DNA of 64,000 nucleotides from RYN-230 sp963718305 (GTDB taxonomy: Bacteria > Actinomycetota > Actinomycetes > Streptosporangiales > Streptosporangiaceae): assembly GCA_963718305.1 (NCBI GenBank), contig CAVQZG010000011.1:1-64000 (forward strand). Direction: 5' to 3'. The position numbers and the translations under genes are program-made. Position 1 is the stretch's first letter. The number at the start of each line of letters is the position of its first letter. This document shows positions 53,763 through 62,089 of the stretch, one piece after another. A model generated the notes under the pieces. That model was not told where the DNA came from. It searched no databases and saw only the letters and a list, made by a program, of their open reading frames with translations.

Positions 53763-54812
53763 TCAGCAGGCGGCAACCGGGGCCGGGGCCGGGTATTGCT
53801 GCTTCATCTGCTGGATCTGCCGGATGAATGCCTTCGCCTGCGGGTCCTGCTCCAGGTAGGCGTAGACCGGCTGGGCCGCCCGCCCGATCGCGTCGACGGC
53901 CGGCTCGCTGGCCGTCACCACCTTGCCGCCGGCGGCGCAGAACGGCGTGGCGCCGCCCGGCTCGGGTGGCATTCCCAGCGCGAACGCGAGCGTGCGTTGC
54001 GCCGCCGATCGCAGCACCTGCTGCTGGGCAGAGGTGAACCTGGCGAAGCGGCTGGCGTCGGCGAACAGCGTGGCCGTCTTGGGGTAAAAGGTGATGTTGC
54101 CGGTCAGGAACTCCCCGCCGAATGTCGCCGCGAGCGCGGCGGATGCGTCGACGCCGTCCACCGAACCGTTGGCGACGGCCGGGGCGAAGGTCGTGTTGCC
54201 CAGATGCTCTGGCACGGCGCCCAGGGCGCGGTACAGCGCGTCGGAGGCCCGCGAGGCCGGGACCCGGATCCTGGCGCCGCGGAAGTCCCGCAGCGACACG
54301 AAGGGCTTCCTGAACCCGGCCGGATGGCGGAGCTGGCCGGGGTACAGCCCCAGCCCGGCAAACCCGGCCTGGTCTAGCCCGGCGAGCATGTGGCTGGCCA
54401 TCGGGCTGCGCAGCACGGCGTGGAGCAGCGGGTAGCTGTCGATCAGGAACGGGGCCTGCAGGGCCTGGAAGCTGCGGACCCCCAGGGTGTCCCAGGCCCG
54501 CGCGCCGATCCAGCCCAGGTCCACCCGGCCGTCTTTTACCAGCGCCGCGGTCGCCTGCTCGAAATTGTCCGCCTGCGTCACCAGCCACAGAATGCGGATG
54601 TTCATCTGGCCGCCCGAGAGCTGGTGCACCTGCCGGGCGAAGTAGGTGATGTCCTGGGTGTCCGGGAGGACCCCGCTGGCGTCGGGAGTGCCGAGCGTGA
54701 CCGTGACCGGGGGCGGCGGCCCGCCCGCCTTGTTCCGGGGAGCGCCTGCGCTGCAGGCCGTGAGCCCCGCCGCCATGCCGGAGGCCAGTAGCTGCCTCCT
54801 CGTCCAGTTCAA
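53763..54812 (-). CDS. TRAP-type (DctP family) solute-binding lipoprotein 1
   Basis: 349 residues. A twin-Arg-like start (WTRRQLLASGMAAGLTACSA) with lipobox LTAC. The DctP core follows: VDLGWIGARAWDTLGVRSFQ, FLIDSYPLLHAVLRSPMASH, ARIRVPASRASDALYRALGA with the conserved Arg that grips a carboxylate, and VANGSVDGVDASAAL. TRAP binding proteins deliver organic acids to a DctQ/DctM permease, but no such permease gene occurs in this window. Placed between two sensor kinases, it may instead present a ligand to a sensor. It reads convergent to sensor kinase 1 (8 bp gap). Confidence 0.88.
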   Translation of the reverse strand: MNWTRRQLLASGMAAGLTACSAGAPRNKAGGPPPPVTVTLGTPDASGVLPDTQDITYFARQVHQLSGGQMNIRILWLVTQADNFEQATAALVKDGRVDLGWIGARAWDTLGVRSFQALQAPFLIDSYPLLHAVLRSPMASHMLAGLDQAGFAGLGLYPGQLRHPAGFRKPFVSLRDFRGARIRVPASRASDALYRALGAVPEHLGNTTFAPAVANGSVDGVDASAALAATFGGEFLTGNITFYPKTATLFADASRFARFTSAQQQVLRSAAQRTLAFALGMPPEPGGATPFCAAGGKVVTASEPAVDAIGRAAQPVYAYLEQDPQAKAFIRQIQQMKQQYPAPAPVAAC

Positions 54813-54864
54813 GTGACCTCACTCCCTTCCGCCCGGCGCGGGCAGGGCATCCCATACCGGCCAG

Positions 54865-55451
54865 GTCATTTCTGCCGCTGGAAAGGCGCGGCCGTGTAGA
54901 ACGCGCGCTGGAAGACCTCGTCCGGGATCCCTCGGTAGGGGCCGGTGTCGCGGAGGAGCGTCAGCCGCAGCGTGCCGCCCTGAATGGACCACCGGTAGGT
55001 CACAGAGGGTCCCGAGGACTGGTAAGTAACGGTGTCTCCGGCGATGCGGTATGCGCCGTCGTCGAGATCGACGAAGGGCCCGCCGTCCGTGGACCACCCC
55101 TCGTGCCAGACCCCGTTCGCGATGGTCAGCAGGAAGGCGTTCGAATGACCCAGGCCGGCACTCGGCGCGGAAGGGCTGGATCCACTTCTGCAATCCGGCG
55201 CGGCTGAGCACCGCCGTCATGTCGGCCACGGTGACGTTGCCGGTCCGCCATGTTCCCTCAAGCGGGGAGCCATTCTGGCCGGCGTGACTGCCATTCCCGG
55301 TTGCGGCCGGGGAGCTGGACGCTGATGGGGGTGATGCTGACCGGGTGCTTCCGGAGGAGCCGCACGCGGCCAGGGCCGCGCAGGTTACAGCGAGTGCCGC
55401 CACGCTGATCAATGGCTGCCTCGGGGTCTTTCGGTTGCTGATGGCGTTCAT
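54865..55451 (-). pseudogene. Secreted lipoprotein, single frameshift
   Basis: An ATG at 55451 gives a signal peptide with lipobox ALAAC and a Ser-rich linker, then LEGTWRTGNVTVADMTAVLS and AGLQKWIQPFRA. The frame then shifts near 55160. In the other frame a good domain goes on (SAGLGHSNAFLLTIANGVWH, GAYRIAGDTVTYQSSGPSVT, DEVFQRAFYTAAPFQRQK) to a TGA at 54865. The whole looks like a lipocalin-like or beta-sandwich protein of about 194 residues. Function unknown; it may act with the DctP proteins. It sits 53 bp upstream of the DctP 1 gene on the same strand. Confidence 0.65.
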
Positions 55452-55474
55452 GGTTGCTCCTTAGCCTAGGCGGC

Positions 55475-55626
55475 GGGCTCACCTGCGGTTCGCCGCACAA
55501 CGTGAGCTTGCGCTCCCAGATGCCCGGGAACATCCGGGCTGGCCGCATGATCTGCGCCTGCGCACTGTGGCTGGCCACAGGACCTCACGGGCCAGATGCC
55601 GGAGTGGCGCGAATGGGGTGGTGGCC
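55475..55626. repeat. Direct repeat, partner of 56884-57029
   Basis: About 150 bp nearly identical to 56884-57029, starting in GGGCTCACC and GGTTCGCCGCACAA and ending with ATGCCGGAGTGGC and GGTGGTGGCC. The 56.9-kb copy spans the promoter and first codons of sensor kinase 2. This copy therefore carries the start of a second kinase gene that was cut short, marking an old tandem duplication. Confidence 0.8.
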
Positions 55627-55713
55627 GTCCACCACGACGATCGCGAGCCCGCTGCCGCGCACCGGGAGCCTGGCGAAAGCGTCCGGCCGCCGACCGGATC
55701 GGTGAGCCGGGGA

Positions 55714-56784
55714 TCAGCAGGCGGCAACCGGGGCCGGGGCCGGGAACCGCTGCTTCATCTGCTGGATCTGCCGGATGAACGCCTTCGTCTGCGGGTCCTG
55801 CTCGAGGTAGGCGTAGACCGGCTGGGCCGCCCGCTCGATCGCCTCCAGGGCCGGCTGGCTGGCCGTGACCACCCGGCCGCTGGCACAGAACGCCGCCCGG
55901 CCGTCTGGCTCCGCCGGGGTGGCCAGAGCGAACGCCAGGGTGCGCCGCGCCGCCGAGCGCAGCACCCGCTGCTGGGACACGGAGAGCCTGGCGAACCGCC
56001 CGGTGCCGGCGAACAGCGTGTTCGTCTTCGGGTACAAGGTGATGTTGCCGGTCAGGAACTGCCCGCCAAACTTTGCCGCGAGCGCGGCAGACGCGTCCAC
56101 CCCGTCCACCGTCCCGGCGGAGACGGCATCGCTGAACGAGCCGTTCAAGTGCACCGGCACCGCTCCCAGCGCGCGGAACAGCGCCTCGGAGGCCCGCGAG
56201 GCCGGAACCCGGATCCGCGCGCCCCGCAGCTCCCGCAGCGACGCCAGCGGCTTGCGGAACCCGGCCGGATGGCGCAGCTGGTCGGGGTACAGGCCCAGCC
56301 CGGTGTACCCGGCCCGGTTCAGCCCGGCGAGCATGTCGCTGGCCATCGGGCTGCGCAGCACGGCGCCGAGCAGCGGGTAACTGTCGATCAGGAACGGGGC
56401 CTGCAGGGCCTGCAGGCTGCGGACCCCCAGGGTGTCCCAGGCCCGCGCGCCGATCCAGCCCAGGTCCACGGTGCCGGCTCTGACCAGCGCCGCGGTCGCC
56501 GGCTCGGGATTGGTCGCCTGCGTCACCTCCCACATGATCCGGATGGTCATCCGGCCGTCTGAGAGCTGGCGGACCAGCCGCGCGAAGGAGGTGATGTCCG
56601 CAGACTCCGCGGGCGTTCCTGCGGCGTCGGGCACGCCGAGCGTGAGCGTGACCGGGGCAGGCAGCCCGCCGCTATTGCCTGAGGGACTGCTTCCCGCGCT
56701 GCACGCAGTGAGGCCGATTACGGCCGCGATGCCGGAGGCAAGCAGGACCCTCCTGCTCCAGGTCATGGTCATGGTCATGGTCAT
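55714..56784 (-). CDS. TRAP-type (DctP family) solute-binding lipoprotein 2
   Basis: 356 residues, paralogue of the 53763-54812 product along the whole length (same VDLGWIGARAWDTLGVRS, ARIRVPASRAS, QPVYAYLEQDPQ and APAPVAAC blocks). The lipobox is LTAC. The start codon is uncertain: four ATGACC units in a row encode MTMTMTMT before WSRRVLLASG. Differences lie mainly in the lid residues (VHLNGSFSDAVSAGTVDGVD), so ligand preference may differ. No permease partner. It is upstream of, and transcribed away from, sensor kinase 2. Confidence 0.88.
   Translation of the reverse strand: MTMTMTMTWSRRVLLASGIAAVIGLTACSAGSSPSGNSGGLPAPVTLTLGVPDAAGTPAESADITSFARLVRQLSDGRMTIRIMWEVTQATNPEPATAALVRAGTVDLGWIGARAWDTLGVRSLQALQAPFLIDSYPLLGAVLRSPMASDMLAGLNRAGYTGLGLYPDQLRHPAGFRKPLASLRELRGARIRVPASRASEALFRALGAVPVHLNGSFSDAVSAGTVDGVDASAALAAKFGGQFLTGNITLYPKTNTLFAGTGRFARLSVSQQRVLRSAARRTLAFALATPAEPDGRAAFCASGRVVTASQPALEAIERAAQPVYAYLEQDPQTKAFIRQIQQMKQRFPAPAPVAAC
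56761..56784 (-). repeat. Four tandem ATGACC hexamers at a start codon
   Basis: Four in-frame ATG codons lie at 6-bp spacing at the start of the DctP 2 gene. Change in copy number would keep the frame but alter the N-terminus and perhaps the translation rate. Confidence 0.9.
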
Positions 56785-56834
56785 GGACTCTCCTCTTCCT
56801 CAGTCCGGGCGCGGCGCTGGCGGTACCGGCCAGG

Positions 56835-56890
56835 TCACGGCTGCCGCCGGAAAGGCGCGACGTCGTAGAACACCTGGAAGACCGGGCTCA
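56835..56890 (-). pseudogene. C-terminal remnant of a second lipoprotein copy
   Basis: Minus strand reads PVFQVFYDVAPFRRQP to a TGA at 56835-56837, matching the end of the frameshifted lipoprotein (DEVFQRAFYTAAPFQRQK). Only this tail is left, fused to the sensor-kinase-2 promoter repeat. It shows that the lipoprotein gene was duplicated with the DctP gene and then deleted. Confidence 0.7.
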
Positions 56891-57029
56891 CCGTGGGTTC
56901 GCCGCACAATGTGAGCTTGCGCTCCCAGATGCCCCGGAACATCCGGGCTGGCCGCATGATCTGCGCCTGCGCACTGTGGCTGGCCACAGCTTCACCCGGA
57001 TGCCGGAGTGGCACAATGTGGTGGTGGCC
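56884..57029. repeat. Direct repeat, partner of 55475-55626
   Basis: Copy that lies over the promoter and first codons of sensor kinase 2. Differences from the partner are a few substitutions and a short indel near 57000. Confidence 0.8.
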
Positions 57030-58790
57030 TCCCCTGTCCCGGTCCATTGGCCGCGTCGCCTGGTCCGGTGCTCCGGTTTCGGCGTCGCGCTCGGCTTCGC
57101 AGTCACCACCATGGTCGTCATCTGGTTTACGGCGCCGTGGGCGACTACGTACTCCGGCTCATCGCTGCGGGGAGCGATAGCAGATCTGGCCGCGGGGCTG
57201 GGCCTGATGCTGGCCGGGTTGTTGCTGCTGCTGGAGTGGCCGGGGCGGGCCGCCGGCCTCATCGCGGCGCTGGGCGGGGCTGCGTGGCTGGCGCCCGACT
57301 GGGTCGGCTGGCAGGACGGTCTCCCGCTGGCCCGCAGCATCGCCATGGTGGCGGCGCCGCTGTTCTTGCCGCTGGTGCTCAATCTTCTCCTTGCATTCCC
57401 CGATGGCAGCCCGCGTTCCGCATCGGCCCGGCTGGCTGTGCGTGGCGTGTACGCGGCGGTCGGGATCGCGAGCGTCGGGTTGGCTCTATTTCACGATCCC
57501 CGGCTCGATCCGCATTGCTGGAGTAACTGCACCGATGACTCGTTCTTGCTGAGCGCGCAGCCCGCCGTGGCGCGGGGACTTGAGACGGCCGGCATCTTGC
57601 TCGCGCTCGGCCTCGGGACCGGGATCGTCGCGATCTGCGCGGGCCGCCTGGCCCGCGGCACGGGGACCGCGCGCCGCATTCTTGCACCCGTCCTGCTTCC
57701 CGGCCTGATGGTCGGCGCGTCCGCGGCGGCGCAGGCGATCGCGCTGCTTCGCACCCCCCTGGAGGGACCGGAGTTCGCCATGTTCTCGGCCCTGTTCCAG
57801 GTGCGGGCGTGGTCGGTCGGGGTGCTTGCGGTGGGGCTCGCGTGGACCGTGGTGCGAGCGCGCCTGACGCGCTCGGCGGTCGGTCGCCTTGCCTCCGACC
57901 TGGGGGACGCCCCAGTTCCGGGAGCCCTGGGAGCCGTGCTTGCCAAGGTGACGAATGACCCGGGCGTCGAGGTGGCTTACTGGCTGCCAGAGTCCGGGCG
58001 GTTCGTCGACGGGTCAGGGAAAACGGTGCAGGAGGCCGCACCGGGCGGCGGGAAGACGGTGACCAGGATTCTGCGGGAGGGCCGGCTGGTCGCCATCGTG
58101 CGCCATGACCCGGCCGCCGCCGATACTGACCGGCTTGAGCGGGCGATCGGGGCGGCGGCCAGGCTCGCGGTGGACAACGAACGACTCCGGGCCGGGGTCC
58201 TGGCCCAGCTGGAGGATCTTCGCGCGTCCAGGGCCCGGATCGTGGAAGCGGGCGACGCCGAACGCCGCCGCCTTGAGCGCGATCTCCACGACAGCGCGCA
58301 GCAGCGGCTGCTCGCCTTGTCTTACGAGCTGAGGATGGCACGGGGCGCCGCCGCGGCGGGTGATCCACAGCTGGAGGCGATCCTCACCTCGGCGACTGGG
58401 CAGGCCCAGGAAGCAGCTAGCCAGCTCCGCGACCTGGCCCATGGCATCTATCCGGCGATCTTGACCGAGGCTGGGCTGGGTCCGGCGCTGCAGTCCCTGG
58501 CGGAGAGCGCGCCGCTGCCGGTCATCGTTCGCGGCACACTGGACGAGCGCCTCCCCGAACCGGTCGAGCGAGCCGCCTACCTGGTGGCCGCCGGTTCGAT
58601 CGATGCCGGGTCGGATGCCGCCGCGGGCAAGATCAGCATCCATGTCGCCCGGGCTGGCGATCACCTGGTCATCGAGACGGAAGGGGCGGGCGCGGGCCCG
58701 TTCGCCGATCTCGCCGACCGGGTCGGCGCCATCGGCGGGCGCCTGGCGGCCGACCGGCTCAGGCTGCGGGCGGAAATCCCGTGCGCGTGA
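57000..58790 (+). CDS. NarL-type sensor histidine kinase 2, ATP-binding domain degenerate
   Basis: About 596 residues from the ATG at 57000. The N-terminal half has 6-7 membrane helices (GVALGFAVTTMVVIWF, LPLVLNLLLAFPDGSP with later helices). The dimer/phospho-acceptor helix is normal: GDAERRRLERDLHDSAQQRL, with His at 58287-58289. The ATPase domain is worn: where VAEALTNVAKHA-like sequence is expected it reads AYLVAAGSIDAGSDAAAG (no N-box Glu or Asn), and the G1 Asp is lost (IETEGAGAGPF). DLADRVGAIGG is still recognisable. It therefore cannot bind ATP normally. Coupled to the response regulator gene by a 10-bp overlap. Confidence 0.85.
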   Translation: MPEWHNVVVASPVPVHWPRRLVRCSGFGVALGFAVTTMVVIWFTAPWATTYSGSSLRGAIADLAAGLGLMLAGLLLLLEWPGRAAGLIAALGGAAWLAPDWVGWQDGLPLARSIAMVAAPLFLPLVLNLLLAFPDGSPRSASARLAVRGVYAAVGIASVGLALFHDPRLDPHCWSNCTDDSFLLSAQPAVARGLETAGILLALGLGTGIVAICAGRLARGTGTARRILAPVLLPGLMVGASAAAQAIALLRTPLEGPEFAMFSALFQVRAWSVGVLAVGLAWTVVRARLTRSAVGRLASDLGDAPVPGALGAVLAKVTNDPGVEVAYWLPESGRFVDGSGKTVQEAAPGGGKTVTRILREGRLVAIVRHDPAAADTDRLERAIGAAARLAVDNERLRAGVLAQLEDLRASRARIVEAGDAERRRLERDLHDSAQQRLLALSYELRMARGAAAAGDPQLEAILTSATGQAQEAASQLRDLAHGIYPAILTEAGLGPALQSLAESAPLPVIVRGTLDERLPEPVERAAYLVAAGSIDAGSDAAAGKISIHVARAGDHLVIETEGAGAGPFADLADRVGAIGGRLAADRLRLRAEIPCA

Positions 58791-59431
58791 TCGTCGCCGA
58801 CGACGCCATGCTCACCCGCGTAGGGATCGTGCGGTTGCTCGGCGACGCCGGGATCGAGGTGGCCGGCGAAGCCGAAGATGGCAGGGGACTTCTGCGCCTG
58901 GTCGCGGCGGAGCGCCCCGACGCTGTCGTCGTGGACATCCGGATGCCGCCGACCCACACCGATGAGGGGCTGGTCGCAGCGCACCAGATCCGGGCCGGCC
59001 ATCCCGGCGTCGGCGTGCTGGTCCTGTCCCAGTACGTCGAGCCAGGCTATGCCATGCGGCTCATCGGGGACCGCCCCGAAGGAGTCGGGTACCTGCTCAA
59101 GGAGCGGGTTTTCGATGCGGCCATCCTGGTCGATGCGCTTCGCAGGATCGGCGACGGCGAATGCGTCATCGACCCGACAATCGTCGCCCGGCTCACCGGC
59201 CGCCGACGCGAAAAGGATCCGCTTGCCGACCTGACCGGCCGCGAGCGCGAGGTTCTCTCCCTGCTCGCCGAGGGCCTGTCGAACACCGCCATCGCCAGGC
59301 GCCTGTCTGTTGCCGAGCGGACGGTCGAGGCCCACACCACGCAGATCTTCCGCAAACTCGGCCTCGACGCGGACCCCGGATCCCACCGGCGGGTACTCGC
59401 CGTCCTGGCATTCCTGCGCTCCCCGGCCTGA
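58781..59431 (+). CDS. NarL/LuxR-family response regulator
   Basis: 216 residues; starts inside the last codons of sensor kinase 2. Receiver: acidic pair VIVADDAMLTRVGIVRLLGD, phospho-accepting Asp in DAVVVDIRMPPTHTDEGLVA, Ser in VLVLSQYVEPG, Lys in YLLKERVFDAA. The C-terminal LuxR helix-turn-helix: LTGREREVLSLLAEGLSNTA, IARRLSVAERTVEAHTTQIF. It is the DNA-binding output of the two-component set and is a candidate regulator of the DctP genes. Confidence 0.94.
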   Translation: MRVIVADDAMLTRVGIVRLLGDAGIEVAGEAEDGRGLLRLVAAERPDAVVVDIRMPPTHTDEGLVAAHQIRAGHPGVGVLVLSQYVEPGYAMRLIGDRPEGVGYLLKERVFDAAILVDALRRIGDGECVIDPTIVARLTGRRREKDPLADLTGREREVLSLLAEGLSNTAIARRLSVAERTVEAHTTQIFRKLGLDADPGSHRRVLAVLAFLRSPA

Positions 59432-59999
59432 CGGGGATGAGCGGGAAGTGCTCGGCGCACGGTCCGGCGACTGATGTGCCGGCGAGGGGCGGGCGCAACC
59501 GCGGCTCCTGCTGCGTTCTGCTCCTTCGCGGACGGCCCGGCAACCGTCAGGCACGGGGCTGCGGTCACGGGCCTGGTGTGACACCCAGTAGCGGTCAGCG
59601 CCACCGGCGCTACCACATAGCAATCCACCACCGCCAGCGCGTGGCCGAACCCAGTACGGTCGATCGCCTGGCGGGGCATAAGACGCCCAGAACTGGTGAA
59701 TCTGGCCACTCGGCCACGACCGACCAGCCGGCTGGCCACCCGCTCCTATTCGGCGATCGGCGCGATTTGGGATCCATGTACGACGAATCGTTGCCTACGT
59801 CCGGTTACGGCTATGCATGCAGCGCTACTCCGTCCAGCGACTCGCCCGCCACACCCGGGGCAGCAGGCCTTGGCCCCGGGCCTGGGCTCAGTTTTGGGCT
59901 CATTCATCCACGTACGGGGCCGTTCACCGGTGGTCACCCGGATCGTGTTCGCGCGGCTCGCGGACGGTGGCGGACGCCGGTGAACTCCATGCAACATTG
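59432..59999. other. Intergenic between response regulator and tRNA-Ser copy
   Basis: 570 bp without a recognisable gene. The stretch before 60000 shows short repeats of GCGCGGCTCGCGGACGG type, and no integrase frame could be found. Confidence 0.45.
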
Positions 60000-60057
60000 T
60001 TGGAAAGCGTGTTGGGGGCAACCCCTCAGGAGTTCGAATCTCCTATCCTCCGCCACC
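60000..60057 (+). repeat. tRNA-Ser(GGA) 3' copy, putative att site
   Basis: Fifty-eight bases identical to 51013-51070, starting inside the anticodon loop and including the variable arm, T arm, acceptor 3' strand and CCA. The 5' half of the tRNA is missing. Same orientation as the intact gene. Confidence 0.92.
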
Positions 60058-60540
60058 TCTGACCAGGCAATACACCAGCCCAGTCATGCGTTTGGCCTGG
60101 CTTGCAAGGCTGCATAGTCTCATTCGTAGTCTCATTCATTCTACGCATATCGGTATAAAATGCCCCAAGGTGCAAGCGCACGCTTCTGAGTGCTATCGCG
60201 GGTTATGGCCGCCCATCGGATGTTCCAGTTCTGGGCGACCAGCTCGCCGCTGGGGGCATCACGATGGGTGAGTATCTGGCAGCGATCACGCCAGGTGCTC
60301 AACGCAGATTCTGCGTTGCGGCTGGTGACGGCGCTAGAGTCGTAAGCGGGTACCGAACGTCCAGTTCGGTGCGTGCAGCCGGGCGACGGCCGGCGGCTGG
60401 CCTAGCCCGGCCTAGAGTCCCGGGCCTCCTGCCCCGCCGACCGCTGCCCGCTTCCTGACGCAACCTGCGCCAGTCGACCATGTGGCGCTGGCTACCCTTG
60501 TCAGCCCGGCAGAAGCGCCCCTGGAATGGCTACTGCCGTG
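60058..60540. other. Intergenic, no gene seen
   Basis: Includes the direct repeat at 60116-60137 and a short A/T-rich patch (60140-60165). Frames in it are short and without homology. Confidence 0.45.
60116..60137 (+). repeat. 22-bp repeat AGTCTCATTCGTAGTCTCATTC
   Basis: An identical copy is at 62487-62508. Each is itself a doubled AGTCTCATTC. They lie about 60 bp after one tRNA-Ser copy and 93 bp before the next, so they probably are element-end or arm-type sites. Confidence 0.75.
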
Positions 60541-61272
60541 CTAGGGCATCTGCTGATAGGTATCGAACAGGTCGTCATTGACTATGGAGGCGAGCCCATT
60601 GCTGTTCAGCTGCAGGGTATGGGTGAGCCGCTTCGACGTATACGACCAGCCCGGGGGCAGGTTCAGCAGGCCGGCCAGCCGGGGCAAATCCTGGTAATGA
60701 AGCTTATTGTCCACGATCTGCGAGTAGGACTGCATCACGTAGACGTGGCCGTCCGGGTCCGTCAGCTCGAAGATCGGCTTCCCGGCGTCGTACGTCCAGA
60801 TGGTGTCCCGCTTTACCTGATTGACGGCATAGGGCTGCTCTCCGACGGTGGGCTGCCCGGCTGGCGTCGTCAGCGTCCCGTCCAGCCCCATCTCGATGCC
60901 GCCGAAGGTGAACGTCTTACCGGTGCTGCCCGCCGATCCGGTCGACTGGATCTGGTCGAGTACCCAGTGTCTGGGGCCGTTCAGCTGGGCTTTCTGTGAC
61001 CCGAACTCCTGGTTGACCTCGGCTTCGGTCAGTTTATTCCATTTGCCCGGGGGGCAGTGATTGAAGCCCAGGGTGTTGTATATGTAGCTTGTTACGGTCG
61101 ATCCATTCTGCACCGAGGGAATGACCTCGCAATAGCGGTCGTTGCGCAGCTCCTGCTTCGCCGACGATGTGGGCTGGGGGTCCGCGAAGGCTGAACCGGC
61201 GGTGGAGACCAGCGTAGCCGTGGCGAGAAAGACGGCAGTCATGATTCCAATACGGCGAGTATGCGTTTTCAT
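60541..61272 (-). CDS. Secreted protein, unknown function
   Basis: 243 residues. A Sec signal peptide (RRIGIMTAVFLATATLVSTA, cleavage near SAFA-DPQP) and a mature domain with two Cys (RNDRYCEVIPSVQNGSTVTS, NHCPPGKWNKLTEAEVNQEF). A later part, KPIFELTDPDGHVYVMQSYS with LPPGWSYTSKRLTHTLQLNS, looks like a compact beta domain. The pattern is complete and well conserved in composition, but I cannot name a family. It is the only intact gene between the second and third tRNA-Ser copies. Confidence 0.7.
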   Translation of the reverse strand: MKTHTRRIGIMTAVFLATATLVSTAGSAFADPQPTSSAKQELRNDRYCEVIPSVQNGSTVTSYIYNTLGFNHCPPGKWNKLTEAEVNQEFGSQKAQLNGPRHWVLDQIQSTGSAGSTGKTFTFGGIEMGLDGTLTTPAGQPTVGEQPYAVNQVKRDTIWTYDAGKPIFELTDPDGHVYVMQSYSQIVDNKLHYQDLPRLAGLLNLPPGWSYTSKRLTHTLQLNSNGLASIVNDDLFDTYQQMP

Positions 61273-61589
61273 TGCTATCCCTTTCTGAGTGGTTCCCGAT
61301 GAGGCCGCCCGGAGAGCCGGCTGACCTGCGCGGCTCAGGAGCGCACAATCGCGATCAACCCAGCTCGTGATGCAGGCCGCTTAAGTTGGCCTCCGACCCC
61401 GGGCGCTTGTATCCGGACAAAAGGCGGACAAAGACCTGGACAAAACGTCCCGGGACGGCCGCTGGCGGGTGAGCCGTGGCGCACGCCAGCTGTGCCCGGG
61501 CAGATCGTGCCGATCGACGGCCCTTGTGGCTGGTGATAACTGGTTCCATGGTTCTCATCCCCGTGCTCGAGGGTGCTGACGGGAGCCGC
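61273..61589. other. Upstream region, no intact gene seen
   Basis: Contains the likely promoter and ribosome-binding site (AAAGGGAT) of the secreted protein and scrambled sequence towards the MMPL fragment. Confidence 0.4.
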
Positions 61590-61704
61590 AGTTTCCTTCT
61601 TCGACTTCGCCGACCAGCACGACCGCCAACAGCAGCCATACGGCCACGACCGCGAAACGATGCCGGACGCTGAACCGCGCCAGCTTGTACAGCACACCTG
61701 TCAT
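61590..61704 (-). pseudogene. MMPL-type transporter N-terminal fragment
   Basis: From an ATG at 61704: VLYKLARFSVRHRFAVVAVW, then LLLAVVLVG. This is the first membrane helix of MMPL/RND-type lipid transporters (xxLxRFxVRHRxxV pattern). Only about 35 residues remain of some 700. Confidence 0.55.
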
Positions 61705-61812
61705 GACTGGCTTTCCCCCTCTCCCCAGCGGCCCACCGCCGCCACACGGGCCATACATCAACGTGCCGGGCGGCCGTGACCAGCCACAAGATGGGGATCC
61801 CGAGGGTTATCC

Positions 61813-61960
61813 CTACAGTTTTTCCAGGAACAGGCAGCCACCCAGCGGACAGGCGGCGCCGGTCCGCGAGTCGCCGATGACCGACGCCAGCTGGAAGCGG
61901 AACGGATCCCCAGCTTCTGATAGCGCTACTTAGGTGACGCTCGACCGTCTTGTGCTCAAG
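61813..61960 (-). pseudogene. LuxR-type regulator C-terminal fragment, frameshifted
   Basis: One frame gives LEHKTVERHLSSAIR, the recognition helix of a LuxR helix-turn-helix. The next frame gives FQLASVIGDSRTGAACPLGG and CLFLEKL to a stop at 61813. The upstream part of the gene is absent. Confidence 0.6.
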
Positions 61961-62089
61961 CCCTGAACCGCGCGGCTCGAGCGGCCTTATCTCCGCCCGC
62001 CGGCTGCCCCCGCGCCGCCCGTGCCAGCACCGTCTTGCCCCGCGGGTGACCCCTCGATCAGGAGCAGGATCCCCTCCCCGGCACCCCGG

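Noticed and set aside
60000..60057. A second complete tRNA-Ser gene
   Set aside because: The 5' acceptor strand and D arm are absent; the same holds at 62601-62657.
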